Positions 35,808 through 46,774 of a stretch of DNA of 64,000 bases are shown piece after piece. The stretch spans positions 124,001 through 188,000 of the forward strand of contig JBBIIT010000001.1 of NCBI GenBank assembly GCA_037446355.1, given 5' to 3'. The notes beneath the pieces are model-generated. The model worked only from the letters and a program-made list of their open reading frames with translations. It ran no database searches and was not told where the DNA came from. How positions within the stretch are numbered: position 1 is the stretch's first letter; every line of letters begins with the position of its first letter. The stretch is from Roseiarcus sp037446355. GTDB lineage: Bacteria > Pseudomonadota > Alphaproteobacteria > Rhizobiales > Beijerinckiaceae. Both the position numbers and the translations under genes were made by a program.

Positions 35808-36665
35808 TTGGCGCCGCAACGCTGGCGCGCGCCTGCGAAGGTCAATCTGACGCTGCATGTGCGCGGTCGCCGGGCGGACGGCTATCACGAGCTTTCCAGC
35901 CTCGTCGCCTTCGCAGGCGCCTGCGACTGGCTGGAGTTCGAGCCGGGCTTTCCGCTCTCGCTCGACGTTCGCGGACCGACAGCCGCCTCGGTCGGCCCGA
36001 TCGAGAGCAATCTCGTGCTTGCCGCCGCGAACGCGCTTGTCGCGCGCGCTCCCGGCTTGCGGCTCGGCAAGTTTCGCCTTTTCAAGGCCCTGCCCGCCGC
36101 CGCCGGCCTTGGCGGCGGTTCGTCGGACGCCGCGGCCGCGTTGCGGGCGCTCGCGCACGCGAACGCTCTCGCCGACGACGATCCGAGGCTCTTGGACGCC
36201 GCGCGAGCCGTGGGCGCTGACGTTCCGGTCTGTCTGTTCCCCCGCGCGCGGCGTATGGAGGGCATGGGCGAACGTCTGGGACGGCCGCTCGCTCTGGCGC
36301 CGACGCCCGCCGTGCTCGTCAATCCACGGGTCGAGACGCCGACTCCGAGAATTTTCGCCGGATTGGGCCTTGCCCCCGGGCAATCTCATCGGCGCGAGGC
36401 CGAGGCCGACGGCTCGCGCGACCTGTTCGCGGCGATCCTGGCCGGGCGCAACGACCTTCAGGCGAGCGCGACGGCGTTCGCGCCGGTCATCGGCGAGACG
36501 ATCGCGCGACTGGATGAATGTGCGGGCGCGCGGTTGACGCGCATGTCGGGTTCCGGCGCCACATGTTTCGCAATTTTTCACGACCGGCGCGCCGCCGTGG
36601 AGGCAGCGGCGCGGCTCAGACGCGAGCGGCCGGACTGGTGGATTCGCGCGACACTGCTGCGCTGA
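35808..36665 (+). CDS. ispE: 4-diphosphocytidyl-2-C-methyl-D-erythritol kinase
   Basis: This 285-residue GHMP kinase has the N-terminal signature APAKVNLTLHVRGRRADGYH, the ATP-binding loop AGLGGGSSDAAAALRAL (about 99-115) and the C-terminal MSGSGATCFAIF. It phosphorylates CDP-methylerythritol in the non-mevalonate isoprenoid pathway. The start is TTG, 3 bp after the TPR gene. All key motifs are intact. Confidence 0.95.
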   Translation: MAPQRWRAPAKVNLTLHVRGRRADGYHELSSLVAFAGACDWLEFEPGFPLSLDVRGPTAASVGPIESNLVLAAANALVARAPGLRLGKFRLFKALPAAAGLGGGSSDAAAALRALAHANALADDDPRLLDAARAVGADVPVCLFPRARRMEGMGERLGRPLALAPTPAVLVNPRVETPTPRIFAGLGLAPGQSHRREAEADGSRDLFAAILAGRNDLQASATAFAPVIGETIARLDECAGARLTRMSGSGATCFAIFHDRRAAVEAAARLRRERPDWWIRATLLR

Positions 36666-36714
36666 TCGGGCGCGAGCTTGCCGCGCGTCGCGCCGGACCT
36701 GTAAGAGGCTGGCT

Positions 36715-37689
36715 TTGAACGGATCGATTTCGCCGATGCCCCTCGTCGCCACCTCAGACAATCCGACGCCTCCCGGTGCGATCGTCGAGCAACTGCGTGC
36801 GGTGGACGGCGTCGTCCTGCGTTCGGCGCGCTGGACTCCCTCGCGCCCCGTTCGCGGCACGGTCGCCATTTTTGGCGGACGCGCCGAATTCATCGAGAAA
36901 TATTTCGAGACAATCGGCGACCTCCTCGATCGAGGCTTCCATGTCGCCGCGCTGGATTGGCGCGGCCAGGGCGGCTCGGCGCGCCAGCTCTCGAATCCGA
37001 TGAAGGGCCATATTGACGATTTCTCGCTGTTCGAGCGCGACCTCAGCGCCTTCGTCACCGAAGTGCTTGGCCCGTCGTGCCCGCGTCCATGGTTCGGCCT
37101 GTGTCATTCCATGGGGGCCGCGATCATGCTCGGGATTGCCCATTCGGGCCGCTGCCCGTTCGACCGCCTGGCGCTGACCTCGCCGATGATCGCCATCGCC
37201 AATCTGCGCCGCCCGCGGCTGACGGCCGCCTTCGTGGAGGCGCTCGACGCGCTCGGACTCGGCGGAGCGTTCGCGCCGGGCGGCGGCGCCACTCCCATGG
37301 GCGGCAGGCCGTTCACAAACAATTTCCTGACCTCCGACCCCGTGCGTTATGCGCGCATGAGCGGCGTCATCGCCGCGAACCCGGCGATCGGCCTGGGCTA
37401 TCCGACCGTCGGCTGGCTCCACGCCGCGTTTCGCCAGACCCGGCTTTTCGAGGATCCCCAATTTCCGCGCGAAATCACCGTGCCGACCCTGGTCCTCGCG
37501 TCGGGCGCCGATCGCGTCACCGACACGCGCGCCGCCGAACGCTTTTCCGAGCGCCTGCGCGCCGGGCGATTGATAGTGATCGACGGCGCGGCCCACGAGC
37601 TGCTGATGGAGCGCGACATATTCCGCGATCAGTTCTGGGCCGCGTTCGACGCTTTCATCCCTGGCGTCGAAGGCGAGTGCGCGCGATGA
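36715..37689 (+). CDS. Alpha/beta hydrolase (lysophospholipase-like)
   Basis: This 324-residue protein is of the PldB/monoacylglycerol-lipase group. The nucleophile serine (S132) sits in GLCHSMGAA, where Cys replaces the first Gly of GxSxG; acid and histidine are likely in SGADRVTD and GAAHELLMERD. It also has DWRGQGGSAR after strand 4. It should hydrolyse a lysolipid or other ester. The TTG start at 36715 has an agagg site 6 bp upstream; ATG 36736 is possible. Its stop overlaps the next start (ATGA). Confidence 0.85.
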   Translation: MNGSISPMPLVATSDNPTPPGAIVEQLRAVDGVVLRSARWTPSRPVRGTVAIFGGRAEFIEKYFETIGDLLDRGFHVAALDWRGQGGSARQLSNPMKGHIDDFSLFERDLSAFVTEVLGPSCPRPWFGLCHSMGAAIMLGIAHSGRCPFDRLALTSPMIAIANLRRPRLTAAFVEALDALGLGGAFAPGGGATPMGGRPFTNNFLTSDPVRYARMSGVIAANPAIGLGYPTVGWLHAAFRQTRLFEDPQFPREITVPTLVLASGADRVTDTRAAERFSERLRAGRLIVIDGAAHELLMERDIFRDQFWAAFDAFIPGVEGECAR

Positions 37690-39206
37690 AGTTGTCGGCT
37701 GAGAACGCGCCCGATAATTCGAGCAAGCGCGCGCTGGCGATTGTCGGCGCTTTCGCATTGGCGCGCTGCGCGCTGATGCTGGCGCTGGGGCTCGGCAGCG
37801 ATGAAACCTATACGGTCGTCATCTCCCGCAAGCTCGCGCTTTCCTACTTCGATCACCCGCCGTTGCATCAATGGATCGCCCATTTCGCCGCGCTCGCTTT
37901 CGGCGAGACCGTTTGGGTGCGGCTGCCTTTCATCGCGCTCTTCGCGGCTACGGGTTGGCTTTGCTTCGTGCTGACCCGAGATCTGTTCGGCGCGCGCGCG
38001 GGAATGATCGCGCTCGTCGCGCTCAACCTCTCGCCCTTCTTTCTCGTCTCGGGCGGCGGATGGGTTGTGCCCGACGGCCCGTTGCTTTTCTTCCTTTCGG
38101 CGGGCGCTCTGGCGCTCACACGCCTCTTCTTCGGCGCCCCCGATCGCCGATCGCGATGGACGCTGTGGCTGACGGTCGGGGCCGCGTTCGGCTTGGCGGG
38201 CTTATCGAAATATGGCGCGGCGCTGACCGCGCTCGGCGTCGTCGCCTTCATCGCCTGCGCCCCATCGCAGCGCCGTTGGTTGCGCGATCCCGCGCCCTAT
38301 GTCGCCGCGCTGCTCGCGTTCGCACTGATTTCGCCCGTTGTCGTCTGGAACGCCGAGCACGGCTGGGTTTCGTTCTTGTTTCAAGGCATGCGCGCCGTCC
38401 CGGCCGAGAAGTGGCGGCCATTGCAATTTCCGGCGATGGCGCTCGGCGAAATCGCGTATCTCACCCCCTGGATTTTCGCCGCTCTTGCCGGGGCGCTGAT
38501 CGCGGCCTTGCGCGGCGAAGGCCGTCCCGACGAAAAGCGTTTGTTCCTCGCCTGCCTTGCGCTGCCGCCGATCCTCCTCTTCACTCTGACCCCGCTTTGG
38601 GGCCCACGCGGCTATCCGCATTGGGCGATGTCCGGCTGGCTGTTCGCCTATCCGCTGATGGGCGCTTGGCTCGCGGCGCCCTGGGCGCGGCAATGGAATC
38701 TGCGACGCTGGGCCGCCGGCACGGCCGCGTTGCTCGCGCTGGCCGCGCTCGTCGCGGGAACGCAGGCTGCGACGGGTTGGATCGAGCGCCTCGCCGGCCC
38801 GCCCCGGCAGGTGCGGGACCTGACGCTCGAAATGCTGGACTGGACGCCCGTGCTCGCCGCGCCGTCCTTTCAGACGCCGCACGAGTTTATCGTCGCGACC
38901 GATTGGCCGGACGCCGCCAAGCTGATGCAGGCGCTGGGGCCAGGAACGCCCGTTTTTTTATTCTCGGAAGATCCGCGCGGAATGGCGGCCTTCAACGACA
39001 GCGCGCGCTTCATCGGCAAGGACGCGCTGATCGTTGTCCCGCGCGAGCGGCTGGCGGCGACGCTGGTCAACCTGAAGGGTTATTTCGATCGTATCGATCC
39101 CCCGCAGTTCTTCTCATTCGGCCGCGGCGGACAGAACGAGATCGAGCTGGCGCTCGCGCCCGCCCACGGCTTGACGCGCGCCTTTCCCGTGCCTTATCCG
39201 CTGTGA
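37686..39206 (+). CDS. GT39-type membrane glycosyltransferase (PMT_2 family)
   Basis: This 506-residue polytopic protein has about ten hydrophobic helices in residues 15-375 and a periplasmic C-terminal domain. The first periplasmic loop has SDETYTVVISRKLALSYFDH, with the acidic residue and aromatic pattern of ArnT/PMT enzymes that use polyprenyl-phosphate sugars. It likely moves a sugar to a lipid or protein on the periplasmic face. The next gene, a GT2-GtrA fusion, would make and present the donor. Start overlaps the hydrolase stop by 4 bp. Confidence 0.85.
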   Translation: MKLSAENAPDNSSKRALAIVGAFALARCALMLALGLGSDETYTVVISRKLALSYFDHPPLHQWIAHFAALAFGETVWVRLPFIALFAATGWLCFVLTRDLFGARAGMIALVALNLSPFFLVSGGGWVVPDGPLLFFLSAGALALTRLFFGAPDRRSRWTLWLTVGAAFGLAGLSKYGAALTALGVVAFIACAPSQRRWLRDPAPYVAALLAFALISPVVVWNAEHGWVSFLFQGMRAVPAEKWRPLQFPAMALGEIAYLTPWIFAALAGALIAALRGEGRPDEKRLFLACLALPPILLFTLTPLWGPRGYPHWAMSGWLFAYPLMGAWLAAPWARQWNLRRWAAGTAALLALAALVAGTQAATGWIERLAGPPRQVRDLTLEMLDWTPVLAAPSFQTPHEFIVATDWPDAAKLMQALGPGTPVFLFSEDPRGMAAFNDSARFIGKDALIVVPRERLAATLVNLKGYFDRIDPPQFFSFGRGGQNEIELALAPAHGLTRAFPVPYPL

Positions 39207-39252
39207 GGCAGCGCGCGCCTCGCGACGCGCGCCCCCGATTCGGCGAGCGCCC

Positions 39253-40374
39253 ATGAATTCCGAGCCTGTCCCCGCGCCCGCCCGTCCGACGCTGTCGGTC
39301 ATCGTGCCAACCTATCGCGAGGCCGCCAACGTCCCCGTCCTGTTCGAACGGTTGAAAACGACGCTGGAAGGTCTGCCCTGGGAAATGGTGGTCGTCGACG
39401 ACGATTCGCCTGACGAAACCTGGAAGATCGCGCAGGCGATCGCGGCGCGCGATTCGCGGATGCGGTGCCTGAGGCGCGTCAACCGCAACGGCCTCGCCGG
39501 CGCGGTGATCGAGGGTTGGCTGTCGTCGAGCGCCGACTTCGTCGCCGTAATCGACGGCGATCTTCAGCATGATGAGTCGATTCTGCCGAAAATGTATGCC
39601 GCGCTCGCGGCGGACGAAGGCGATCTGGTCGTCGGCACGCGCATTCCCGACCCGAGCGTCAAGGGTGGACTCTCGCCCGCGCGCCAGAAACTCAGCGACC
39701 TCGGCGCCTGGTTCTTTCGCCGCATCGCCGGCGTCGACGTCTCCGATCCGATGAGCGGATTCTTCATGACGCGGCGCGAGACCGTCGCCAGGATGGCGGC
39801 GCGGCTTTCGCCCGACGGATTCAAGATTCTTGTCGATGTCATCCTGTCCTCGGACGGTCATCCGAGGATCGTCGAGACGCCTTACGTCTTTCGCCCGCGA
39901 CAGGCCGGCGAATCGAAACTTTCGCCGCTAGTCGGCCTTGATTTTCTGGGCCTCGTCGCGCATCACGCCAGCGGCGGCGTGCTGCCGATCCGTTTCGTGC
40001 TGTTCGCCGGGATCGGCGCCGTCGGCCTCGTTGTCCATCTGATGGTTCTGTTCGGACTGATCCGCGCCTTCGGAGCGACGCAATTCGGCGACAGCCAGTT
40101 CGCGGCGACGATCGCAGCGATGGCGAGCAACTTCATTCTCAACAATGAGATCACCTATCGTTCCTACCGCTATCGCGGCGCCCGGATGATCGGCGGGTTT
40201 CTGCTGTTCGCGCTGCTTTGCAGCATCGGCGCGCTCGCCAACATCAACATCGCGTCCTGGCTGGTGGCGGGCAAAACAGTCTGGTGGGTTGCGGGCTTCG
40301 CGGGCGCTCTGATCAGCGTGGTGTGGAACTACGCCGCGAGCAACACTTTCGTCTGGCGGCGACGAAAAAGCTGA
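39253..40374 (+). CDS. GT2 glycosyltransferase fused to GtrA flippase-like domain
   Basis: This 373-residue protein has an N-terminal dolichol-phosphate-mannose-synthase-like GT2 domain (VIVPTYREAANVPVL, VVDDDSPDETW, IDGDLQHDES, about residues 14-240) and a C-terminal GtrA domain with four helices (about 250-370). The first makes polyprenyl-phosphate hexose from a nucleotide sugar; the second is thought to flip it across the inner membrane. It follows the GT39 gene by 46 bp, so the pair plausibly forms one surface-glycosylation route. Confidence 0.9.
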   Translation: MNSEPVPAPARPTLSVIVPTYREAANVPVLFERLKTTLEGLPWEMVVVDDDSPDETWKIAQAIAARDSRMRCLRRVNRNGLAGAVIEGWLSSSADFVAVIDGDLQHDESILPKMYAALAADEGDLVVGTRIPDPSVKGGLSPARQKLSDLGAWFFRRIAGVDVSDPMSGFFMTRRETVARMAARLSPDGFKILVDVILSSDGHPRIVETPYVFRPRQAGESKLSPLVGLDFLGLVAHHASGGVLPIRFVLFAGIGAVGLVVHLMVLFGLIRAFGATQFGDSQFAATIAAMASNFILNNEITYRSYRYRGARMIGGFLLFALLCSIGALANINIASWLVAGKTVWWVAGFAGALISVVWNYAASNTFVWRRRKS

Positions 40375-40394
40375 GAGACGAGGGGACGCGCAGC

Positions 40395-41048
40395 ATGTTG
40401 CAGGACGCCCTCGATTCCCTCGGCGATATCTTCTCGCCTCCGTTTCGCCGCGTGATGGCGAAGTCGCTCGCCTTGACGCTTGGCGTGCTCGTGGTCGGCT
40501 GGGTCGGCCTCGATCGGCTCGCGCTGTCCTTCGTGCATGTACAGCCGAACTGGCTCGCGACGGCGATTTCGCTCGTCGTCGGGCTCGGCCTCGTCGCCGG
40601 CCTGATCGTGCTGGCCGCGCCGACGACTTCGCTGGTCGCGAGCTTCTTCCTCGACGAGATCGCCGCCATTGTTGAACGCGAGGTTGACCCCTCGGGGGCG
40701 CCGGGGCGCCCGGCGCCGGCGCTGGAAGCCGCGCTCTCCACTCTGCGCTTCGCCGCGTTATCGGTCGCCGTCATGCTGCTCGCGCTGGTGCTGTTATGGG
40801 TTCCGGGTTTCGGCCTCGCCGCCTGGATCGCCGCCAACGCCTATCTGCTCGGGCGCGAATATTTCGAACTGGCGGCGATGCGGTTTCGCCCGGCGGCGGA
40901 GGCGCGCGCGATGCGCAAGCATTTCGCGCTTCGGGTCTATCTGGCGGGCCTGCTCGTCGCCGCCTTTGTCGCGATTCCCCTGCTCAATTTGTTCACGCCG
41001 CTGTTCGCGACGGCGCTGATGGCGCGCCTGCATAAACGATTGGCGTGA
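40395..41048 (+). CDS. EI24/CysZ-like membrane protein
   Basis: This 217-residue protein has four to six hydrophobic helices and the EI24 pattern (ALDSLGDIFSPPFRRVMAKS at the N-terminus, AANAYLLGREYFELAAMRF in the middle, LLNLFTPLFATALMARLHK at the end). CysZ members carry sulfate in some bacteria, but the family is broad and a sulfate role is not evident here. It follows the GT2-GtrA gene by 20 bp on the same strand. Confidence 0.82.
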   Translation: MLQDALDSLGDIFSPPFRRVMAKSLALTLGVLVVGWVGLDRLALSFVHVQPNWLATAISLVVGLGLVAGLIVLAAPTTSLVASFFLDEIAAIVEREVDPSGAPGRPAPALEAALSTLRFAALSVAVMLLALVLLWVPGFGLAAWIAANAYLLGREYFELAAMRFRPAAEARAMRKHFALRVYLAGLLVAAFVAIPLLNLFTPLFATALMARLHKRLA

Positions 41049-41066
41049 TCCTTCAATACTAAAGGG

Positions 41067-41093
41067 ATTGCTTTAGCAATCGTATCGTGATAC
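41067..41093 (+). promoter_or_regulatory. Two adjacent palindromes, likely ArsR-type operator
   Basis: Two perfect palindromes stand side by side: ATTGCT-TT-AGCAAT (41067-41080) and GTATC-GT-GATAC (41082-41093). They lie directly before the ArsR-family gene, and the second covers a possible GTG start at 41087. Autoregulation by the downstream repressor is the simplest reading. Confidence 0.5.
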
Positions 41094-41101
41094 TTAATCG
41101 T

Positions 41102-41446
41102 ATGCTTAACCAATCGACCGCGCTCGATTCCGCTTTTCAGGCGCTCGCCGATCCGACCCGGCGCGGCATCGTCGAGCGGTTGTCGCGCGGGCCCGCGTCG
41201 GTCAGCGAACTCGCGCGGCCGCTGAAAATGTCGCTGCCGGCGGTGATGCAGCATCTCCAGGTGCTGCGGCAGTCCGGTCTCGTCGTCACCCGCAAAAGCG
41301 GCCGCGTGCGCACCTGCGAGATCGACGCGGCGGCGTTGGCGAACGTCGAGACCTGGATCGGCCAAAGACGCGCGGAATGGCTGCGCCGTTTCGATCGCCT
41401 CGACGCCTATCTCGCCCAAACCGTGAAAGATGGAGAACGCAAATGA
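41102..41446 (+). CDS. ArsR-family winged-helix transcriptional regulator
   Basis: This 114-residue protein has the ArsR fold: LADPTRRGIVERLSRGPASV, recognition helix MSLPAVMQHLQVLRQSGLV, and wing RVRTCEIDAAALANVETWI. It lacks the paired metal-binding cysteines of true metal sensors and belongs to the group coupled to SRPBCC proteins. ATG 41102 is preferred over GTG 41087 because the latter lies inside a palindrome and family homology begins at MLNQSTALD. Its stop overlaps the SRPBCC start (ATGA). Confidence 0.9.
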   Translation: MLNQSTALDSAFQALADPTRRGIVERLSRGPASVSELARPLKMSLPAVMQHLQVLRQSGLVVTRKSGRVRTCEIDAAALANVETWIGQRRAEWLRRFDRLDAYLAQTVKDGERK

Positions 41447-42366
41447 CGAAGGCGCAACCCCCGTCCGCGAAAGCAGCGCCCCTGTTGGTCTCGCGCGATT
41501 TCGCCGCGCCGCTGGAGCGCGTGTTCGCGGCCTGGACCACCACCGAGGCGATCAAACGCTGGTTCAGCCCGGAAACCCTGAACGTTCCCGAAGCGATCGT
41601 CGATTTCCGCCCCGGCGGCGATTTCGTCGTCTGTATGCGCACGCCCGATGGCCACGACTATTGGTCGCGCGGTGAGTTCGACGAGATCGAGACGAACCGC
41701 AGCCTCTCCTTCACGATGCGCGTCGCCCACGGCGCCGAAACGGCCTTCACCGTGCGCACGAAAGTGACGTTTGAGGCGATTTCCGGCGGCGCGCGCATGA
41801 ACGTGCGCCAGGAATACGAGGTCCACGATCCGCGCGCCCTCGCCAATATCAGCGGCGCCTCGGCGGGATGGCGCACGACGCTCGACAAACTGGCGCTTTT
41901 GGTCGCCCCCGCGGCGCGCTCGGTCGTGCATGGCGCTTTCACGCTGGAGCGCGCTTTCGCGTCACCGCCGGAGGCGGTTTTCCGCGCCTTCGCCGATGCG
42001 GACGCGAAAGCCAAATGGTTCGTCGGCGGCGAAGGCTACACCGTCCTGGAGCGACGTCAGGACGTGCGGCCCGGCGGCGTCGAGCGCGTGCGAGGGCGTT
42101 GGGCGAACGGCACGGTCTCGACCTTCGACGCGATCTATCTCGAGGTGCTGCCCGCCAAACGCATCCTCTATGTCTACGAGATGCACCTCAACGAGCGCAA
42201 GATTTCCGTTTCCCTGGCGACGCTCGACATCCGCGCGGAAGGAGCAGGATCCCGACTTGCGTTGACCGAGCAGGGCGCCTTCCTCGACGGCTACGACGAC
42301 GCGGGTTCGCGCGAGGCCGGAACGCGGATGCTGCTGGACAAGCTCGCGGCGTTCTTGAATTCCTGA
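41443..42366 (+). CDS. Tandem SRPBCC (AHSA1-like) domain protein
   Basis: This 307-residue protein holds two AHSA1/START-like domains: one at about 15-150 (VSRDFAAPLERVFAAWTTTE, KRWFSPETLNVPE) and one at about 165-305 (LERAFASPPEAVFRAFADAD, AKWFVGGEGYT). These beta-barrel pockets bind hydrophobic ligands. The ArsR-SRPBCC pairing is common, but usually with one domain. The two domains are clearly diverged. Function unknown. Confidence 0.87.
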   Translation: MTKAQPPSAKAAPLLVSRDFAAPLERVFAAWTTTEAIKRWFSPETLNVPEAIVDFRPGGDFVVCMRTPDGHDYWSRGEFDEIETNRSLSFTMRVAHGAETAFTVRTKVTFEAISGGARMNVRQEYEVHDPRALANISGASAGWRTTLDKLALLVAPAARSVVHGAFTLERAFASPPEAVFRAFADADAKAKWFVGGEGYTVLERRQDVRPGGVERVRGRWANGTVSTFDAIYLEVLPAKRILYVYEMHLNERKISVSLATLDIRAEGAGSRLALTEQGAFLDGYDDAGSREAGTRMLLDKLAAFLNS

Positions 42367-42369
42367 TCG

Positions 42370-42786
42370 TCAGACTTCGAGAGCGCTCGCGAATTTCCGG
42401 GTCAGCGCGGCCGCCGCCTCGGGCGCATAGGGGAGCGCCGCGCCCGCGCCCCAAACCGGTCCCGGCCAGGCGGCGTCGCCGGCATGGCGGCCGAGCACAT
42501 GCACGTGCAACTGTCTGACGATATTGCCGAGCGCGCCGACGTTGACCTTCTCGACGCCGGGCGCCGCTCGCACCACCCCGCTCGCCCGCGCGATCTCCCG
42601 CATCAGCAACGCCTGGGCGTCGGCGTCGAGATCGACGATCTCACCCAGTCCGGCGCGACGCGGAACCAGGATCAACCAGGGATAACGCGCGTCGTTCATC
42701 AACAAGGCGCGGCAAAGCGCGAGGTCGCCGATAGCGAACGTGTCGGCGGCGAGGCGCGGATCGAGCGTGAACGACGGAGCGTTCAT
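42370..42786 (-). CDS. HIT-family protein
   Basis: This 138-residue histidine-triad protein has the motif QLHVHVLGRH followed by AWPGPVWG. HIT proteins hydrolyse or transfer nucleotides such as dinucleoside polyphosphates or adenosine phosphoramidates. The ATG overlaps the deoB stop by 4 bp, so it is translated with deoB. It ends 3 bp from the convergent SRPBCC gene. Confidence 0.9.
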   Translation of the reverse strand: MNAPSFTLDPRLAADTFAIGDLALCRALLMNDARYPWLILVPRRAGLGEIVDLDADAQALLMREIARASGVVRAAPGVEKVNVGALGNIVRQLHVHVLGRHAGDAAWPGPVWGAGAALPYAPEAAAALTRKFASALEV

Positions 42787-44003
42787 CTCAACCAGCTCCG
42801 GCCGCGCCGGCCTCGGGGAAGGCCGAGCCGTTCGGCTACGGTCTCGGCGATATCGGCGAGGCTCCGGCGCTCGCCGATCGGCCCGGGCGTCGCGGCGCCG
42901 CCAAAAGCGAGGATCGGCGCGTGCTCGCGGGTATGGTCGTAGCCGCGCCAGGTCGGATCGTTGCCGTGATCGGCGGTAAGCACGCAGAAATCGTCCGCGC
43001 GCGTCGCGGCGGAAATCTCGGGCAGGCGCGCGTCGAACGCTTCGAGACAGGCGGCATAGCCCGCCACGTCGCGCCGATGGCCGTATTCGGTATCGAAATC
43101 GACGAGATTGACGAACACCAGCCCACCGTCCGCCGTCTCGCGCAACGCCTTCAGCGTCAGATCGACGTGCTCGGAATTGCTCTTGCCCTTCAACTCGCGC
43201 CCGGTGTCGCGATGCGCGAAGATGTCGCCGATCTTGCCAACCGAAACGATCTCGCGTCCGGCCTTCGCCGCGCGTTCGAGAATGTTGCCGGGCAGCGGCG
43301 GCATCGAGAAATCCTTGCGATTGGCGGTGCGCCGGAACTCGCCCGATTTCCGGCCGAGGAACGGCCGCGCGATCACACGGCCGATGTTGAGGGGATCGCA
43401 TAGCCCTCGCGCGACGCGGCACAGCTCGTAAAGCCGTTCCAGGCCGAAGTCGTCCTCATGCGCGGCGATCTGCAACACCGAATCGGCCGAGGTGTAGCAA
43501 ATCGGCTTCATCGTCCGCAGATGCTCCTCGCCGAACTCGTCGATGACCGCCGTGCCCGAGGCGTGGCGGTTGGCGAGGACGCCCGTCAGCCCTCCTTCCG
43601 CGATCAACGCGCGCGTCAGCGCCTCCGGAAAACAGGGAACGGCCTGCGGAAAATAGCCCCAGGCGAAATCGACTGGCGTGCCGGCGATCTCCCAATGGCC
43701 CGACGGCGTATCCTTGCCGCGCGAAGTCTCGACGCCATAGCCCCATTGTCCTCGAGGCGTGTGGCAGGCGAAACCAGGCGGACGACGCCCCGTCGAAGCG
43801 TGCATGGCGAGGCCGAGGCCGAGTGCATCGAGATGAGGAAGGTTCAGCGGCCCCGAGCGCAGACCTGCACGGTCGCCTTGTCCGCGCGCGCAGGCCTCGG
43901 CGATATGGCCGAGCGTGTCGGCGCCCGCATCGCCATAGTCGCCCGCGTCCTCCGCGCCGCCGCAGCCGACCGAATCCAGAACTATGACGATCGCGCGACC
44001 CAT
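42783..44003 (-). CDS. deoB: Phosphopentomutase
   Basis: This 406-residue alkaline-phosphatase-superfamily mutase has metal-binding motifs VLDSVGCGGAEDAGDYGD at the N-terminus, GHWEIAGTPV in the middle, and TADHGNDPTWRGYDHTREHA at the C-terminus. It interconverts ribose-1-phosphate (or deoxyribose-1-phosphate) and the 5-phosphate in nucleoside salvage. It lies 9 bp downstream of yejF on the same strand and may be read from the yej promoter. Confidence 0.95.
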   Translation of the reverse strand: MGRAIVIVLDSVGCGGAEDAGDYGDAGADTLGHIAEACARGQGDRAGLRSGPLNLPHLDALGLGLAMHASTGRRPPGFACHTPRGQWGYGVETSRGKDTPSGHWEIAGTPVDFAWGYFPQAVPCFPEALTRALIAEGGLTGVLANRHASGTAVIDEFGEEHLRTMKPICYTSADSVLQIAAHEDDFGLERLYELCRVARGLCDPLNIGRVIARPFLGRKSGEFRRTANRKDFSMPPLPGNILERAAKAGREIVSVGKIGDIFAHRDTGRELKGKSNSEHVDLTLKALRETADGGLVFVNLVDFDTEYGHRRDVAGYAACLEAFDARLPEISAATRADDFCVLTADHGNDPTWRGYDHTREHAPILAFGGAATPGPIGERRSLADIAETVAERLGLPRGRRGRSWLR

Positions 44004-44012
44004 CGTCGCCTC

Positions 44013-45640
<1,628 letters not shown>

Positions 45641-45644
<4 letters not shown>

Positions 45645-46762
45645 TGGAACGTCTTTCGGGGATCGAAGGCGTCGCGCACGGCTTCGCCGATGAAGATCAG
45701 CAAGGACAGCATGAGCGCCACGACGCCGAACGCGGAAAGCCCGAGCCACGGCGCGGAAAGGTTCGATTTGCCTTGCAGCAGCAATTCGCCAAGCGAAGGC
45801 GAGCCCGGCGGCATTCCGAGGCCGAGAAAATCGAGCGAGGTCAACGTGCTGATCGACGAATTGACGATGAACGGCAGGAACGTCAGCGTCGCGACCATCG
45901 CGTTTGGCAGCACATGCTTGACGATGATCTTGGCGTTGGAGAGGCCGAGCGCCCGCGCGGCGTTGACATATTCGAAGTTGCGCGCACGCAGGAATTCGGC
46001 GCGCACGACATGCACGAGGCTGACCCAGGAGAACAGCAACAGGATCGTCAGCAGCACGAAGAAACTCGGCGACAAGATCGCCGAGAGAATGATGAGGATA
46101 TAGAGGTGCGGCAGCGACGACCAGATCTCAATGAAGCGCTGCATCGTCAGATCGAGCCAGCCGCCAAAATAGCCTTGCACCGCGCCGGCGAAGACGCCGA
46201 TCACCGAGGAGACGCCGGCGAGTATCAATCCGAACAGCACCGAAATGCGGAAGCCATAGAAGAGTCTGGCGACGACGTCATGGCCATTGGCGTCGGCGCC
46301 GAGCCACATCGGTTCGAGATCGCGGCACGAGCCGCCGTCGGCGGGCGGCGTCTTGGTTGGGTGCGCGGCGAGCGCCGCTTTGCATTGCTTTTGCGTCAGC
46401 CACCATGTCGGCGGCGAGGGGAACGGCGTCGGCGGATCGAGCTTGGTGGTGTTGTTGGCGAAGCGGATCGGCGGCCAGATCATCCAGCCACGCGCCGAAA
46501 TCTCGTCGGCGATCGTCGCGTCGCGATAATCGGTATGCGCCTCGAAGCCGCCGAACTTCTCTTCTGGATAGTCGACGAACACAGGGAACAGAAGTTCGCC
46601 TTTGTAGGAGGCGATCAGCGGCCGGTCGTTGGCGATGAACTCGGAGCCCATCGAGGCGATGAACAGCGCCAGAAAAATCCAGAACGACCAGTAACCGCGC
46701 CGGTTGCGCTTGAAATTGTCGAGCCTGCGCCGGTTCATCGGGCTGAGCGCGAAAGGGTTCAT
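45641..46762 (-). CDS. yejE: Peptide ABC transporter permease YejE
   Basis: This 373-residue inner-membrane permease begins MNPFALSPMNRRRLDNFKRN and has one helix, a large periplasmic loop and a five-helix DppC-like domain with the EAA loop (FLRARNFEYVNAARALGLSN). It pairs with YejB. Upstream lies a 127-bp stretch containing a palindromic element that separates it from yejB, where tight coupling would be expected. Confidence 0.93.
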
Positions 46763-46774
46763 GCGCGGCCCCCT

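Noticed and set aside
34824..37058. 744-codon open frame on the minus strand
   Set aside because: It lies opposite the TPR gene, ispE and the hydrolase gene, is extremely Arg-rich, has no domain features, and is the expected mirror of high-GC codon use.
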